Assembly: GCF_030813515.1 (NCBI RefSeq)
Contig: NZ_JAUSUK010000001.1
Coordinates: 1,178,001-1,242,000, forward strand
Source of the DNA: Rhodopseudomonas julia
GTDB taxonomy: Bacteria > Pseudomonadota > Alphaproteobacteria > Rhizobiales > Afifellaceae
DNA: 64,000 bases
Reading direction: 5' to 3'
In this document: positions 44,407-57,500 of the stretch, piece after piece
Layout of the letters: each line of letters begins with the position of its first letter
Numbering within the stretch: the first letter of the stretch is position 1
Made by a program: the position numbers and the translations under genes
The notes under the pieces: generated by a model
Seen by the model: only the letters and a program-made list of their open reading frames with translations
Databases searched by the model: none
Told to the model about the DNA's origin: nothing

Positions 44407-44940
44407 CTAGCCCGCCTCCATCATGGTCTCGGCAAGGGCAGGCGGCCGCCTTGCGGCATGAAGCGCGTCACGCAGCGCATCCGCAAGGCTCGCCCGGTCG
44501 TCGGGGTTGAGGAATTCGCCGATCGTCACATTTTCGCCCCGACTGACGAGGTGAAGGCGCACAACGCCTTCGTCTTCGAGCTCGCGCACCTCCAGCCGGC
44601 TCCAATAAGGATCGAGCCTGAGCTCTCGCGCCCGCCCGTTCGGGGCGACCTTGCGGATGAGGAGATCTCTGCGGCTGACGGTCACGTCCTCGAAGGCACG
44701 GCCGGAGCGGTAACTGAGCGCGAAGGCGCCCCACAGGATCACGAAGTCCAGACCGAAAAAAGCGCCGATCGGCCAGGCTCCAACGCGCCAGAACAACAGG
44801 CCGGACAGGAAACAGGTGGCGCCGAAGACGGCCATAACCGCAACGAAGCCCCGCGGCCCGAGCGAACGGTGCGGCGTCAAAGTGACCGAAAAGATCTCCG
44901 CGTCGCCGGACGTGGCGACAGGCGCGTTGCTCTCATTCAT
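44407..44940 (-). CDS. DUF2244-domain membrane protein
   Basis: A 177-residue protein. A short N-terminal beta region (FSVTLTPHRSLGPRGF) is followed by two transmembrane helices (about 32-52 and 55-76, LLFWRVGAWPIGAFFGLDFVILW), then a soluble part with FEDVTVSRRDLLIRKVAPNGRARELRLDPYWSRLEV. This pattern is the DUF2244 family, common in alphaproteobacteria and of unknown function. It is divergent from nth with only 22 bp between start codons, so their promoters lie within each other's coding sequence or overlap. Confidence 0.87.
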   Translation of the reverse strand: MNESNAPVATSGDAEIFSVTLTPHRSLGPRGFVAVMAVFGATCFLSGLLFWRVGAWPIGAFFGLDFVILWGAFALSYRSGRAFEDVTVSRRDLLIRKVAPNGRARELRLDPYWSRLEVRELEDEGVVRLHLVSRGENVTIGEFLNPDDRASLADALRDALHAARRPPALAETMMEAG

Positions 44941-44962
44941 TTGGAATGATTATAGGGAGAAG

Positions 44963-45682
44963 ATGGGCAAAAACACGAGTGTCAAAAGGAAGAAAGCGGC
45001 GCCTGCCGGCTCCCTCCTATCCAAAGACGAAATCATCACTCTGTTCTCGCGGCTGAAGGCGGAGCGGCCGGAACCGACGAGCGAGCTGGTGCACGTCGAT
45101 CCCTATACGCTGCTCGTCGCCGTGGTTTTGTCGGCGCAGGCGACAGATGCCGGGGTCAACAAGGCCACCAAGGAGCTCTTCCGCGTCGCCCCGACGCCAG
45201 ACAAAATGGTGGCGCTCGGCGAGGAGGCCGTGCGCGAGCACATCAAGACAATCGGGCTTTACCGCAACAAGGCGAAGAACGTCGTGGCGCTGTCACAGCA
45301 GCTCATCGACGAATATCAGGGCGAGGTGCCGCCGAGCCGCGAAGCCTTGGAAAAGCTGCCGGGCGTCGGGCGCAAGACCGCCAATGTCGTCATGAACGTC
45401 GCTTTCGGCGAAAAGACCATCGCCGTCGACACACATATTTTCCGGGTTTCCAACCGAACGGGGCTTGCTCCCGGCAAAGATCCGCTCGCCGTCGAACTGA
45501 TGCTGGAAAAGGTGGTGCCTGACGATTTCAAGCTGCACGCCCATCATTGGCTGATCCTGCACGGGCGCTATGTGTGCGTCGCCCGAAAGCCGAAATGCCC
45601 CGATTGCATCATCGCCGATCTCTGCCGCTACGAGGCAAAGACGGAGCCGGCCGTGCGTGCGGTGCCGACCGATCCGGCATAA
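44963..45682 (+). CDS. nth: Endonuclease III (DNA glycosylase/AP lyase)
   Basis: A 239-residue base-excision-repair enzyme removing oxidised pyrimidines. It has the helix-hairpin-helix LPGVGRKTANVVMNVAFG with catalytic Lys, the catalytic Asp in AVDTHIFRVSNR, and a C-terminal 4Fe-4S loop C-x6-C-x2-C-x5-C (CVARKPKCPDCIIADLC). A basic 20-residue N-terminus precedes the conserved domain. ATG 44963 follows AGGGAGA. Confidence 0.96.
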   Translation: MGKNTSVKRKKAAPAGSLLSKDEIITLFSRLKAERPEPTSELVHVDPYTLLVAVVLSAQATDAGVNKATKELFRVAPTPDKMVALGEEAVREHIKTIGLYRNKAKNVVALSQQLIDEYQGEVPPSREALEKLPGVGRKTANVVMNVAFGEKTIAVDTHIFRVSNRTGLAPGKDPLAVELMLEKVVPDDFKLHAHHWLILHGRYVCVARKPKCPDCIIADLCRYEAKTEPAVRAVPTDPA

Positions 45683-45709
45683 AAACCGGCCGCAGGAGCC
45701 GCGGCCGGT
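45681..45709 (-). terminator. Rho-independent terminator of cysK
   Basis: ACCGGCCGC / GCGGCCGGT, a 9 bp stem (45685-45709) with loop AGGAGCC, is followed on the minus strand by five U (45685-45681). It lies 25 bp past the cysK stop and overlaps the nth stop, so it may also limit nth read-through. Confidence 0.85.
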
Positions 45710-45733
45710 CGCATCATCAGAAGTTCAATTCGC

Positions 45734-46726
45734 TCAGCCGCCCAGGCCTTCGAAGAGCGGCGTCGACAGATAACGCTCGGCGAAGGACGGGATGATCACC
45801 ACGATGTTCTTGCCGGCAAATTCCGGACGCTGGCCGAGCTTGACCGCAGCCGACAAGGCCGCGCCTGAGGAAATGCCGACCGGCACGCCTTCAAGCTGCG
45901 CCACGAGGCGGGCATATTCGAAAGCCTCGTCGTTGGTCGCCGGAATGATCTCGTCGTAAACTGAAGTGTCGAGGACCTTCGGGGCAAAGCCCGCGCCGAT
46001 CCCTTGAATCTTATGCGGGCCGGGATTGCCGCCGGCGAGAACCGGGCTGTCGGCCGGCTCAACCGCCACGATGCGGATATCGGGCTTGCGTTCCTTCAGC
46101 ACCTGACCGGCGCCGGTGATGGTGCCGCCCGTGCCAATGCCGGCAACGAGAGCATCGATCGCGCCACCCGTATCGTTCCAGATCTCCTCAGCCGTCGTCT
46201 TGCGGTGGATCTCCGGATTGGCCGGATTGTCGAACTGCTGCGGCATGACGGAATTCGGCGTCTGCTCGAGAAGCTCCTCCGCCTTGGCGATGGCGCCCTT
46301 CATGCCCTTCGGGCCTTCGGTGAGGACGAGCTCGGCGCCCAAGAGTGCCACCATCTTGCGCCGCTCGATGGACATCGTCTCGGGCATGACGAGGATCAGC
46401 TTGTAGCCCTTGGCAGCGGCCGCGAAGGCGAGCGCGATGCCGGTGTTGCCGGATGTCGGCTCAATCAGCGTGGTCTCGCCGGGCGTTGCCTTGCCGTCGC
46501 GCTCCAGCGCTTCCAGCATGGCCACGCCGATGCGGTCCTTGACCGAGGCGATCGGGTTGAAGAATTCGAGCTTCGCCAGAAGATTGGCCTGAACGCCCTT
46601 CTCCTTGGCAAGCTTGTCGAGGCGTACGATCGGCGTGTCGCCAATGGTCTCGGTAATTGAATTGTAGATGCGGCCACGGCCCGGCTTATGGGCAGTTACG
46701 TCGCGCTGAAGCGCCTGATCGTTCAT
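45734..46726 (-). CDS. cysK: Cysteine synthase A (O-acetylserine sulfhydrylase)
   Basis: A 330-residue PLP enzyme making cysteine from O-acetylserine and sulfide. It has the Schiff-base Lys in ASVKDRIG, substrate loop [13 protein letters not shown], phosphate-binding [10 protein letters not shown] and active-site PVGISSGAA. It has a short hydrophilic N-terminal extension (about 18 residues) before [15 protein letters not shown]. It has its own terminator and is transcribed alone. Confidence 0.95.
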   Translation of the reverse strand: MNDQALQRDVTAHKPGRGRIYNSITETIGDTPIVRLDKLAKEKGVQANLLAKLEFFNPIASVKDRIGVAMLEALERDGKATPGETTLIEPTSGNTGIALAFAAAAKGYKLILVMPETMSIERRKMVALLGAELVLTEGPKGMKGAIAKAEELLEQTPNSVMPQQFDNPANPEIHRKTTAEEIWNDTGGAIDALVAGIGTGGTITGAGQVLKERKPDIRIVAVEPADSPVLAGGNPGPHKIQGIGAGFAPKVLDTSVYDEIIPATNDEAFEYARLVAQLEGVPVGISSGAALSAAVKLGQRPEFAGKNIVVIIPSFAERYLSTPLFEGLGG

Positions 46727-46879
46727 GGCGTCCTCCGTCGGAAATTTCGGAAATCTCTAAGCCAACAACCTAGGCCCCGCCGCTGTTCCCCGCGAGGTGC
46801 AGCTCCGCGATTCCTGCGCCGGGAAAAGAACGGGATTTCAGAAACACGGCCGCGCGGAGCACCAGATTTCATTTTGCTC

Positions 46880-46914
46880 AAAACGCACGGCGGGCCCGGC
46901 TTCCATGCCCGCCG
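46880..46914 (-). terminator. Possible terminator after the orphan membrane gene
   Basis: CGGCGGGC (46888-46895) pairs with GCCCGCCG (46907-46914). A short U-tract (complement of AAAA near 46880-46883) follows on the minus strand after four other bases, so this is a suboptimal terminator. Confidence 0.4.
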
Positions 46915-46932
46915 ATGCGCCGCGACGGTGAT

Positions 46933-47427
46933 TTATCGGCGGCGACGTTCGATCATATCGGTGGCAAGCGCGGTCGCGACGCCGAAGATCACGTGCATGC
47001 CGAATCGCTTACCGGCCTGCCCCTCCGGCGCGCGAAAGCGGCCATGGGCGATCCCAACGGCATGGCCGAGGCCGGCCGAGGTCACGACATGCAGGAGCGC
47101 GCCGAAACCCGCCCCGAGCAGCGCTGGCGAAACGGTCGGAAAGCGCTCACGCACAACCGAATAGGCCTGACCGAAGCCGGCGGCCGCAAGGAGATGATTG
47201 CCCTGCGCCGAGGCCCAGACGCGCGCATCATGCCGGCGCGAGAGAGCTTGTGAAGGCCGATCGAAGAGCGCCTCCTCTTCGTCCGACAGGGCGATATCCG
47301 CAAGCCCGCTCTGACGGCCAGCCGCAATCACGGCGGTCACGATCGCGCCGCCGATGAGGCCGCCCAACATGGCATTGATCGTGCTGGTCAAGGCCTGCTC
47401 CTTATGTTCCGCCTCATGGTTGTCCAT
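46933..47427 (-). CDS. Uncharacterised Gly/Ala-rich membrane protein
   Basis: About 164 residues starting at ATG 47427. It has hydrophobic segments at about 15-32 (INAMLGGLIGGAIVTAVIAA), 95-120 (VSPALLGAGFGALLHVVTSAGLG) and 135-155 (FGMHVIFGVATALATD). Between them an acidic, basic and aromatic linker contains several His and Arg residues. The glycine-zipper-like helices recall YagU/DUF1440-type proteins, but I cannot assign a family. The start is uncertain because no good ribosome-binding site is visible and the frame is open 12 codons further upstream. It lies between cysK and a GH13 gene. Confidence 0.6.
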   Translation of the reverse strand: MDNHEAEHKEQALTSTINAMLGGLIGGAIVTAVIAAGRQSGLADIALSDEEEALFDRPSQALSRRHDARVWASAQGNHLLAAAGFGQAYSVVRERFPTVSPALLGAGFGALLHVVTSAGLGHAVGIAHGRFRAPEGQAGKRFGMHVIFGVATALATDMIERRRR

Positions 47428-47534
47428 ACCAACTGCCGGGCGGGCAAAAGGATGCGCACGCACTCACGGGCCACGCGCTCAAGGGCAAGGAACGACCCGG
47501 CCCCGCGCCGTCATCTCGCGGGTTACGCGCCCCT

Positions 47535-48860
47535 TCAGCAACCAAATACCGCAAAGCGATGCGCCGGCACCACGGCGACACGCTCCTCGCCTTCCCCTTC
47601 GAGCATCGCTTCACCGGCAAGCCGCTCCCGCGCGGCCGGCACCGGCAGACGGGCCGGCGCGTCTTGCAGATTGAGGGCGATGAGGAGCTTTTCTCCCTCG
47701 GCAGCGCTCTCATAAACGAGCGCCTCGTTTTCGAGGTGGTGCACCGACACGTGCGCGCCGTGCAGCCAGGCATGACGACGACGGAGGCCGATCAGTTCCT
47801 GATGCAGGCGGAAGATCGGCGCGCCAAGGTCTGAAAGCTCGCCGGGGCTGTCGGGAAACGCCGGGCGGATCGCATCATCGCCGCCGATCCTGTCTTCCTT
47901 GATGCCGCGGAACGCCTGCTCGTCACCGTAATAGACGACGGGTGTGCCAGGCAGGGTGAAGAGAAGCACTACGGCATGCGGCAGATGACGTTCATCGCTG
48001 AGCTTGGAAGCAATGCGCGTCACATCGTGATTGCCGAGGAAGGTGACCGGCACGAAATCGTCCAAGAGCGCATCGTTGCGCTTCAAAGCCCATGCGAGTT
48101 CGAAGAAATTGCGGTCGTTGAGAGCGCTCCATAAGGCCTTCCACAATTCGTACTGGGTCAGCGAGTCAAAGCCGGATTCCTTGACGATTGCGGGATAATC
48201 GCCGTGGATGACCTCGCCGAAGATGAAAGCGTTCGGGTGCTTTTGACAAAGTCCGGGCAGAATCTTCGTCCAGAAGGCCGGCGGCACGGCGTAAGCGGCA
48301 TCGAGGCGCCAGCCATCAGCGCCACGCGCCAGCCAGTAATCCATGACCGAGCCGACATAATCCGCCACGGCTGGCTCGTCGTGATTGAGCGCGACAAGCT
48401 GATCGTGGCCTTCGAAATCGGCGTATTGAGGCACCGTGCCCGGCTCCCAGCCGTGCGGCCAGGTCAGGCGAAACCACGACGCCTTGTCAGCATGCGGACC
48501 GCGGTCGATCACCTCGCGGAAAAAGGGATGGTCGCGTCCAACATGGTTGAACACCCCGTCGAGGATGACCTTGAGGCCGCGGGCATGCGCTTCCCGGACG
48601 AGGCGATCGAAGTCGTCATCGTCGCCGAGGCGGCGATCGATCGTGAAATAGTCGAGCGTGTCGTAGCCGTGAGTGGCGGACTGAAAGATCGGCCCCAGCG
48701 CGAGCGCCGAGGCGCCAAGCTCAACGGCATAGTCGAGGTAATTCTCCAGACGCAGGAGGCGGTGCGCCACCGGCGCGGCGCGATCATTCTCCACCTCCGC
48801 TCCCGCAAAACCCAGCGGATAAACATGCCAGGCAATGGCGTGCCTCACCCAATCGACCAT
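47535..48860 (-). CDS. GH13 alpha-amylase-family glycoside hydrolase
   Basis: A 441-residue cytoplasmic enzyme (no signal peptide). The four GH13 regions are present: DGVFNHVGRDH (I), GWRLDAAYA with nucleophile Asp (II), FIFGEVIHG with acid/base Glu (III) and FLGNHDVTRI with the third Asp (IV). It is shorter than typical alpha-amylases and has a small C-terminal beta domain. Likely substrates are maltooligosaccharides or trehalose-type sugars; the exact activity is open. It lies about 5.5 kb from the glycogen operon. Confidence 0.88.
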   Translation of the reverse strand: MVDWVRHAIAWHVYPLGFAGAEVENDRAAPVAHRLLRLENYLDYAVELGASALALGPIFQSATHGYDTLDYFTIDRRLGDDDDFDRLVREAHARGLKVILDGVFNHVGRDHPFFREVIDRGPHADKASWFRLTWPHGWEPGTVPQYADFEGHDQLVALNHDEPAVADYVGSVMDYWLARGADGWRLDAAYAVPPAFWTKILPGLCQKHPNAFIFGEVIHGDYPAIVKESGFDSLTQYELWKALWSALNDRNFFELAWALKRNDALLDDFVPVTFLGNHDVTRIASKLSDERHLPHAVVLLFTLPGTPVVYYGDEQAFRGIKEDRIGGDDAIRPAFPDSPGELSDLGAPIFRLHQELIGLRRRHAWLHGAHVSVHHLENEALVYESAAEGEKLLIALNLQDAPARLPVPAARERLAGEAMLEGEGEERVAVVPAHRFAVFGC

Positions 48861-48960
48861 GCTTCGCCCCCTTTCGCTTCAGCCTTCGTCGCGCCACCGC
48901 AAAGAGCGCGGTGCCGAGATTTGACCACCCCGCAGGGCCGAAAGAACACGGAGGCGGGCA

Positions 48961-48993
48961 AAGAAAAAGGCCGGCTCGCTGTGAGCCGACCTT
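48961..48993 (-). terminator. Rho-independent terminator of proVWX
   Basis: An 11 bp stem (48967-48977 with 48983-48993, one G-U pair in the minus-strand RNA), loop of five, is followed by UUUUUCUU (complement of 48961-48968). It lies 50 bp past the proX stop. Confidence 0.88.
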
Positions 48994-49042
48994 CCAGAAT
49001 GCCCGGACGCGGCCGCGTGGCCGCATCCTTTGAAGCGATTGC

Positions 49043-50065
49043 TTACTCAGCCGCGGCGCGCGCCTGATCCAGCCACTCGTTCCACTCTTTCTGATGGCCC
49101 TTGATCCAGGCATCGGCGTGACGTGAGATGTCTTCCTCAGAATCCTCACCATCGCGCATCAGAAGGTTTTCAGCCGAGATGTCGTTGGCCGAAATCTTCA
49201 TGAGGGAGAAGAGCTTCGCAGCCGCCGGATTGGCTTCCGCAAATTCCAGGTTGGCAGCGATTTTCTGCTCATTGGCCTGGAAGCCGTAGTTGGAGCCGTC
49301 CGGCAGCGAGGTGTCGACGTCCTTGCGCTCGCCCGGAAGCGAGGAGAACGGCACGTTCAGCCAGACAACATCCTTGCCCGGAACGAGCACGCCCGACACC
49401 CAGTAAGGCGTCCAGGTGTAGTACAGAACCGACTCACCCTGCTTGTAGCGGGTGATCGTGTCGGCGATGATCGCGGAATAGGAGCCCTGATTGTGGGTGA
49501 CCGTGTCGCGCAGATCGAAGGCGTCGAGCTGATGCTCGATCACCTTCTCGCAGCCCCAGCCGGGGGTGCAGCCGGTCAGATCGGCCTTGCCGTCGCCGTC
49601 ATGGTCGAAGAGCTTGGCAATCTCCGGATCCTTGAGTTGGCCGAGATTGGTGATGTTGTGCTCTTCGGCGGTCTTCTTGTCGATCAGATAGCCCTGGAGC
49701 GCACCCGGCGAGTAGACGCCTTCGCGGTAGATCTTATCCTTGCCGCCGGCTTCCTCGTAGAAGTCCTTGTGCAGCGGATCCCAGCTGTCGGCCATGAAAG
49801 TGCCGTCGCCATTGGCGAGCGCCACATAGGCCGTCGCATATTCCAGCTCCTTGATCGGCTTCACGTCGTAGCCCAGCTCTTCGAGCGCCTTGTTGACGAG
49901 AACGGTCTGGAAGGTCTCCTCCGCGATGGAGGATTTGAGCGGAATCACTTCCACGCCTTCGCCCGGCTTGTCCTGGGCGAGCGCAGAGCCTGCGGCGAGC
50001 GCGGCCGTGAGGCCGGCAGCAGCCGCAAGCCCGCGCAAGGCTTTCGGTGTCATCGGGTAGTTCAT
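49043..50065 (-). CDS. proX: Glycine betaine/proline ABC transporter substrate-binding protein
   Basis: A 340-residue protein with a signal peptide cleaved after SALA (residue about 30). The OpuAC domain shows [70 protein letters not shown] and [22 protein letters not shown] with the Trp/Tyr cage for quaternary amines. It imports betaine-type osmoprotectants. ATG 50065 with AGGGAG upstream is preferred over ATG 50092. It is the last gene of proV-proW-proX. Confidence 0.95.
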   Translation of the reverse strand: MNYPMTPKALRGLAAAAGLTAALAAGSALAQDKPGEGVEVIPLKSSIAEETFQTVLVNKALEELGYDVKPIKELEYATAYVALANGDGTFMADSWDPLHKDFYEEAGGKDKIYREGVYSPGALQGYLIDKKTAEEHNITNLGQLKDPEIAKLFDHDGDGKADLTGCTPGWGCEKVIEHQLDAFDLRDTVTHNQGSYSAIIADTITRYKQGESVLYYTWTPYWVSGVLVPGKDVVWLNVPFSSLPGERKDVDTSLPDGSNYGFQANEQKIAANLEFAEANPAAAKLFSLMKISANDISAENLLMRDGEDSEEDISRHADAWIKGHQKEWNEWLDQARAAAE

Positions 50066-50142
50066 GATGTGATCTCCCTTCGGGGTTTTCATAATGGCCG
50101 CAAAGCGGCCGTTTCTGCAGGTCCGGCTGGGTGCCGCCAGAC

Positions 50143-51342
50143 CTACGCTTCTCTGGGCTCGGCCTGAGCCTCTTTCGAGGCTGACCCTCGCCCGATGAGG
50201 CGGCGCACCAGCCCGATCGGGCCGGTGTCGTACCAGGCAACATTGCCCCGGTCGCGCTTGGTGATACCAAGCGACTGTGTCATCCGGTCGATGATGATGG
50301 CCAAAAGCACGATGCCGATACCGCCCACGGTGGCAAGGCCCATATCGAGCCGGCCGATGCCGCGCAGAACCATCTGACCAAGGCCGCCGACGGCGATCAT
50401 CGAAGCGATCACCACCATGGACAGGCCCAGCATCAGCGTCTGGTTCACGCCGGCCATGATCGTCGGCATGGCGATCGGAAGCTGCACCTTGTAGAGGAGC
50501 TGCCGCTTCGATGCGCCGAAGCTCTTGGCCGCCTCAATGAGGTCGCCCGGAACCTGACGGATGCCAAGGTTGGTGAGACGGATCAGAGGCGGCAGTGCGA
50601 AGATGATGGTCACGATGACGCCCGGCACGTTGCCGATACCGAAAAGCATCACGATCGGCACAAGATACACGAAGGCCGGCGTCGTCTGCATCGCATCGAG
50701 GATCGGACGGATGATCTGCGCAGCGCGGTCGTTGCGCGCCAGCCAGATGCCTGTCGGCAACCCGATCAGAATGCAGAAGAAGACGGACGTGAAGACCAGC
50801 GCCAGCGTCACCATGCTCTGATCCCAGGCACCGATTGCGCCGATGAAGGTCAGAGCGATCACCGCACCGATACCCAGACGCGGACCTGCCGCCTGCCAGG
50901 CGAGCAGACCGAGCAGAAGGATCATCACGACCGCCGGCACGCCGAGAAGCGCAATTTGAATGGCCGAGAGAACCCAGTCGATCGGCAGGCGAACGGCCTG
51001 GAAGATCGGGCGGAAGTTGGCGACCACCCAGTCGAGGAGGTGCTCGACCCAACCTTCGATCGGGATGATCGCCCGGTCGAACGGATGCATGATATCGAAA
51101 TGGTGCTGCTGCGGCGGCGCCGCCTGGGTCAACCAATCCGGCGTCGATGATCCCGCACCGGCCGGAACGCCGGCATCAGTCCCGCTGCTCGCGCCCCAGG
51201 GATTGGCGGAACCGGAAGCCGCATCAGCCGCGCCGGAGGCGGCTCCATCTGAAGTCTGTGCGACAGCGTCCGCGCCGGAAGAGGCCGCGCTGTCCGTGCC
51301 GCTTTGGGCCGACGAAGCCCATGGATTGCTGGTGTCAGGCAT
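50143..51342 (-). CDS. proW: Glycine betaine/proline ABC transporter permease
   Basis: A 399-residue permease. Residues 1-75 form a cytoplasmic Ala/Ser/Gly-rich tail with two copies of an NPW(G)ASS motif. Next comes an amphipathic segment [23 protein letters not shown] and about seven transmembrane helices with the EAA loop [35 protein letters not shown]. The start ATG 51342 overlaps the proV stop by 8 nt. The frame is open further upstream only because it runs across proV. Confidence 0.94.
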   Translation of the reverse strand: MPDTSNPWASSAQSGTDSAASSGADAVAQTSDGAASGAADAASGSANPWGASSGTDAGVPAGAGSSTPDWLTQAAPPQQHHFDIMHPFDRAIIPIEGWVEHLLDWVVANFRPIFQAVRLPIDWVLSAIQIALLGVPAVVMILLLGLLAWQAAGPRLGIGAVIALTFIGAIGAWDQSMVTLALVFTSVFFCILIGLPTGIWLARNDRAAQIIRPILDAMQTTPAFVYLVPIVMLFGIGNVPGVIVTIIFALPPLIRLTNLGIRQVPGDLIEAAKSFGASKRQLLYKVQLPIAMPTIMAGVNQTLMLGLSMVVIASMIAVGGLGQMVLRGIGRLDMGLATVGGIGIVLLAIIIDRMTQSLGITKRDRGNVAWYDTGPIGLVRRLIGRGSASKEAQAEPREA

Positions 51343-52540
51343 CTTGCGCGGTCTCCCTGTCCAAGGCTTGCAAAAGCAGCGCCCTTGAGACGACGCCGAG
51401 ATAGCGCCCATCGTCATCGACAACCGGCAGGCCGCAGGGCGCGGCCGCAACGGCACCGATAATCTCTCCGATCCGCGTATCCGCCTTCAGAGGCTCGATG
51501 CCGGGCAGGAAGGCATGCCGCAGCTCGGGCTTTCCAGACTTCACCTGCTCTTCCAGCGAGGCCGCAGAAACCACCCCGTGGAAATGCTTGCGCCGGTCGA
51601 GGACGTAGGCGTAGTCGCGGTCGGCCTTGCCGATGCGCTGCAGAATGCTGCGGATCTGGCCGTCTCGCTCCACCGTGGTGACCTGTTCGCGCACCGCCAC
51701 ATCACCGGCGGTGAGGACGTTCGACACGTTCACACCGCGGAAGAAGGAGGCGACATAGTCATCCGCAGGATTGTTCAAGATCTCGTCAGGTGTACCGACC
51801 TGAACGACGCGACCGCCTTCCATGATCGCGATGCGATCACCGATGCGCATGGCTTCGTCGAGATCGTGAGAGATGAAGATCACGGTGCGCTGCTGTTCTT
51901 CCTGCAACGTCACCAGCTCGTCCTGCATCTCCGTGCGGATCAACGGATCGAGCGCAGAAAACGCTTCGTCCATCAAAAGGATAGAAGGATCGTTGGCGAG
52001 CGCGCGCGCCAGTCCGACGCGCTGCTGCATGCCACCGGAAAGCTCGTTGGGATAACTGTCACCGCGCGCCTCGAGCCCGACCTGCGCGAGTGCGGCACGC
52101 GCACGTTCCTCACGCTGTGCGGCTGGCACGCCGTCAAGCTCCAAGCCGAATGCCGCGTTCTGTACCACACTCAGATGTGGCATCAGCGCGAAGGATTGGA
52201 ACACCATGCTGATGTGTTTGCGACGGAAATGCATCAGCTCCTTTTCGGACATAGCCGCAATATCGGAGCCATTGACGATAATCTCGCCAGCGGAAGGGTC
52301 GATCAGCCGGTTCAACATGCGCACGAGCGTCGATTTGCCGGAGCCGGAAAGCCCCATCACGACAAAAATCTCGCCCTCGTGAACCGTAAAACTGGCGTCA
52401 CAGACGCCGACCGTCATCCCCGTCTTCTCATAAATCCCGTCTTTATCGAGTCCCTCGCGGTGGAGGGAGATCGCCTTAGCGGGGTCGTCGCCGAAAACCT
52501 TAAAAAGATTTTTGACAACAAGCGTCTCGCTTTCGCTCAA
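51335..52540 (-). CDS. proV: Glycine betaine/proline ABC transporter ATP-binding protein
   Basis: A 401-residue ATPase. The N-terminal [21 protein letters not shown] is typical of ProV, followed by Walker [11 protein letters not shown]-loop [11 protein letters not shown], signature [15 protein letters not shown] and Walker [14 protein letters not shown]. The C-terminal about 130 residues are a CBS-like region that senses ionic strength in OpuA-type systems. It is the first gene of the operon, with a palindrome about 140 bp upstream. Confidence 0.95.
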   Translation of the reverse strand: MSESETLVVKNLFKVFGDDPAKAISLHREGLDKDGIYEKTGMTVGVCDASFTVHEGEIFVVMGLSGSGKSTLVRMLNRLIDPSAGEIIVNGSDIAAMSEKELMHFRRKHISMVFQSFALMPHLSVVQNAAFGLELDGVPAAQREERARAALAQVGLEARGDSYPNELSGGMQQRVGLARALANDPSILLMDEAFSALDPLIRTEMQDELVTLQEEQQRTVIFISHDLDEAMRIGDRIAIMEGGRVVQVGTPDEILNNPADDYVASFFRGVNVSNVLTAGDVAVREQVTTVERDGQIRSILQRIGKADRDYAYVLDRRKHFHGVVSAASLEEQVKSGKPELRHAFLPGIEPLKADTRIGEIIGAVAAAPCGLPVVDDDGRYLGVVSRALLLQALDRETAQDA

Positions 52541-52678
52541 GTCGCTTGGTCCTTTGCGATTTCAACTAAAAGAGGATTGGGTAGCAGGACAGGTATGGCC
52601 GAGGGGCTGGTGAGTCAACAGTTGGCCGCCATCTTTCCGCCCCAAAGACGGCAAGATCGGCAGTTTTGCGGGGTTGAA

Positions 52679-52691
52679 TGTCGATTCGACA
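52679..52691. promoter_or_regulatory. Palindrome upstream of proV
   Basis: TGTCGATTCGACA (6 bp arms, one-base centre) in the 235 bp gap between proV and dut, flanked by AT-rich sequence (52695-52730). It is a candidate operator for proVWX or dut. Confidence 0.35.
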
Positions 52692-52775
52692 GCAAAACCA
52701 AAAATTGTATGCCAGAAAAAAGATTTCGCGCTGCGAAACACAGGCGCATCGGCTACTCGCACCGATCCGCCGTGG

Positions 52776-53249
52776 TCAGCCGGTCGAGCCGAAACCGCCG
52801 TCACCTCGTTCACTGACGCCCGAAAACTCCGCCACTTCCTGCAAGCGGGGCGTCAGCACCGGCACGAAAAGCATCTGCGCGATCCGTTCTCCGGGTTCGA
52901 TCAGGATTGCGTCACCGGCGGCGTTCCGGTTCCAGGCGCTGATCATGATCGGCCCGTGATAGTCCGCGTCGATCAGCCCCACGCCATTGCCGAGGACGAG
53001 GCCCCTTTTGTGCCCGGCTCCGGAACGCGGCAGGATCAGCGCCGCGATATTGGGGTTGGCGATGGAAAGAGCAAACCCCGCCGGAATAAGCACCGCGGGC
53101 GCTCCGGCATCGAGCGCAAGAGGCGCGTCGAGACAGGCCCTGAGGTCGACGCCTGCCGCCATCGCGGAATGCGCAAGCGGCAATCCCCAATCCCTGAGAC
53201 GCTCATCCAGGATCTTGATTTCAACGCGGGGCGACGCATCGACGCTCAT
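52776..53249 (-). CDS. dut: Deoxyuridine 5'-triphosphate nucleotidohydrolase (dUTPase)
   Basis: A 157-residue trimeric dUTPase with all five motifs: AGVDLRAC (1), ILPRSGAGHKRGLVLGNGVGLIDADYHG (2 and 3), ERIAQMLF (4) and the Gly-rich C-terminal arm ERGDGGFGSTG (5). It hydrolyses dUTP to dUMP, keeping uracil out of DNA. ATG 53249 follows GAGGAAG; an upstream ATG at 53291 lacks one. Divergent from the metallo-hydrolase gene. Confidence 0.95.
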   Translation of the reverse strand: MSVDASPRVEIKILDERLRDWGLPLAHSAMAAGVDLRACLDAPLALDAGAPAVLIPAGFALSIANPNIAALILPRSGAGHKRGLVLGNGVGLIDADYHGPIMISAWNRNAAGDAILIEPGERIAQMLFVPVLTPRLQEVAEFSGVSERGDGGFGSTG

Positions 53250-53454
53250 CGACAATCTTCCTCTCAGGGTTCGGATAACGTGCCGGCGCATCGGGCGGCA
53301 TCGGCCGGCCGCGGAGCATGCCGATCACCACGGCGCTTCAGAGCGGCCTTGCAGGAAGGGCGTGGGCGGTCAAGGGAGAGCACAGCGGAAGCTCACAATT
53401 GCATTTATTTGAATGTGATCCATGTGGAGGGCGTCAGGAAAAAAAGAGGATATG

Positions 53455-54342
53455 ATGAGTCATTCAGCCAAGCCTGCCGTCACCGGCTTTTTCGATGAGC
53501 GGACGTTCTCCGTGCAGTATGTGGTTGCAGATCCCGCCACGAAGCGCTGCGCGATCATCGACCCGGTGCTCGACTACGATGAGAAATCCGGGGCGACGGC
53601 CACCTTCAACGCCGACAAGATCCTCGCCTTCATCGAACGGGAAGGGCTCGCCCCGGAATGGATCCTGGACACGCATCCGCATGCCGACCATCTGTCGGCC
53701 GCCCATTACCTGCATGGAAAGACCGGTGCTCCACGCGCCATCGGGGCTCATGTCACCGACGTCCAGGAACTTTGGAAGGGCCTCTACAATTGGCCAGATT
53801 TTCCGGCTGACGGACGCCAATGGGACCGGCTCTTCGCCGATGGCGATGATCTCCGCATCGGCGAGATCGAAGGCCGCGTCATGTTCTCGCCCGGCCATAC
53901 GCTTGCCTCCGTCACCTATGTGATCGGCGATGCAGCCTTCGTCCACGACACCTTGTTTCAGCCCGATTTCGGGACGGCACGGGCGGACTTTCCCGGCGCC
54001 GACGCAGCCACGCTTTGGACCTCGATCCAGGAGATTCTAAAGCTTCCCGATGAAACGCGTCTTTTCACCGGCCATGATTACATGCCGGACGGGCGCGAGC
54101 CGCAATGGGAATCGACGGTCGGCGAACAGAAGGCGAGAAACAAGCACCTTCAGCAAGCCAAAACGCAGGCCGCCTATGTCGAGCTCCGCAACAAACGCGA
54201 CAAAAGCCTGCCAATGCCGAAGCTGATCCTGCATGCGCTGCAGATCAACATGAACGGCGGATCTCTGCCGGAGCCGGAAGGAAACGGCCGGCGCTATCTC
54301 AAGATTCCCCTCAACACCCTCGAAGGCGCGGCCTGGGAGTAG
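53455..54342 (+). CDS. MBL-fold metallo-hydrolase, ETHE1/Blh-like persulfide dioxygenase candidate
   Basis: A 295-residue metallo-beta-lactamase-fold protein. It has THPHADHLSAAHYL (HxHxDH metal motif), FSPGHTLASVTYVIGDAAFVHDTLF and FTGHDYMPDGREPQWESTVGEQKARNKHL, the last typical of ETHE1- and Blh-type enzymes that oxidise glutathione persulfide. There is no fused rhodanese domain and no BigR-like repressor next to it. ATG 53455 is preferred over 53452 for spacing to AGAGGA. Confidence 0.88.
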   Translation: MSHSAKPAVTGFFDERTFSVQYVVADPATKRCAIIDPVLDYDEKSGATATFNADKILAFIEREGLAPEWILDTHPHADHLSAAHYLHGKTGAPRAIGAHVTDVQELWKGLYNWPDFPADGRQWDRLFADGDDLRIGEIEGRVMFSPGHTLASVTYVIGDAAFVHDTLFQPDFGTARADFPGADAATLWTSIQEILKLPDETRLFTGHDYMPDGREPQWESTVGEQKARNKHLQQAKTQAAYVELRNKRDKSLPMPKLILHALQINMNGGSLPEPEGNGRRYLKIPLNTLEGAAWE

Positions 54343-54386
54343 GTCTCAAGGGCCGCGCTTTTGTCTTCAAAAGGCTGCTCGACCGC

Positions 54387-57492
<3,106 letters not shown>

Positions 57493-57500
57493 GGCAGCAC

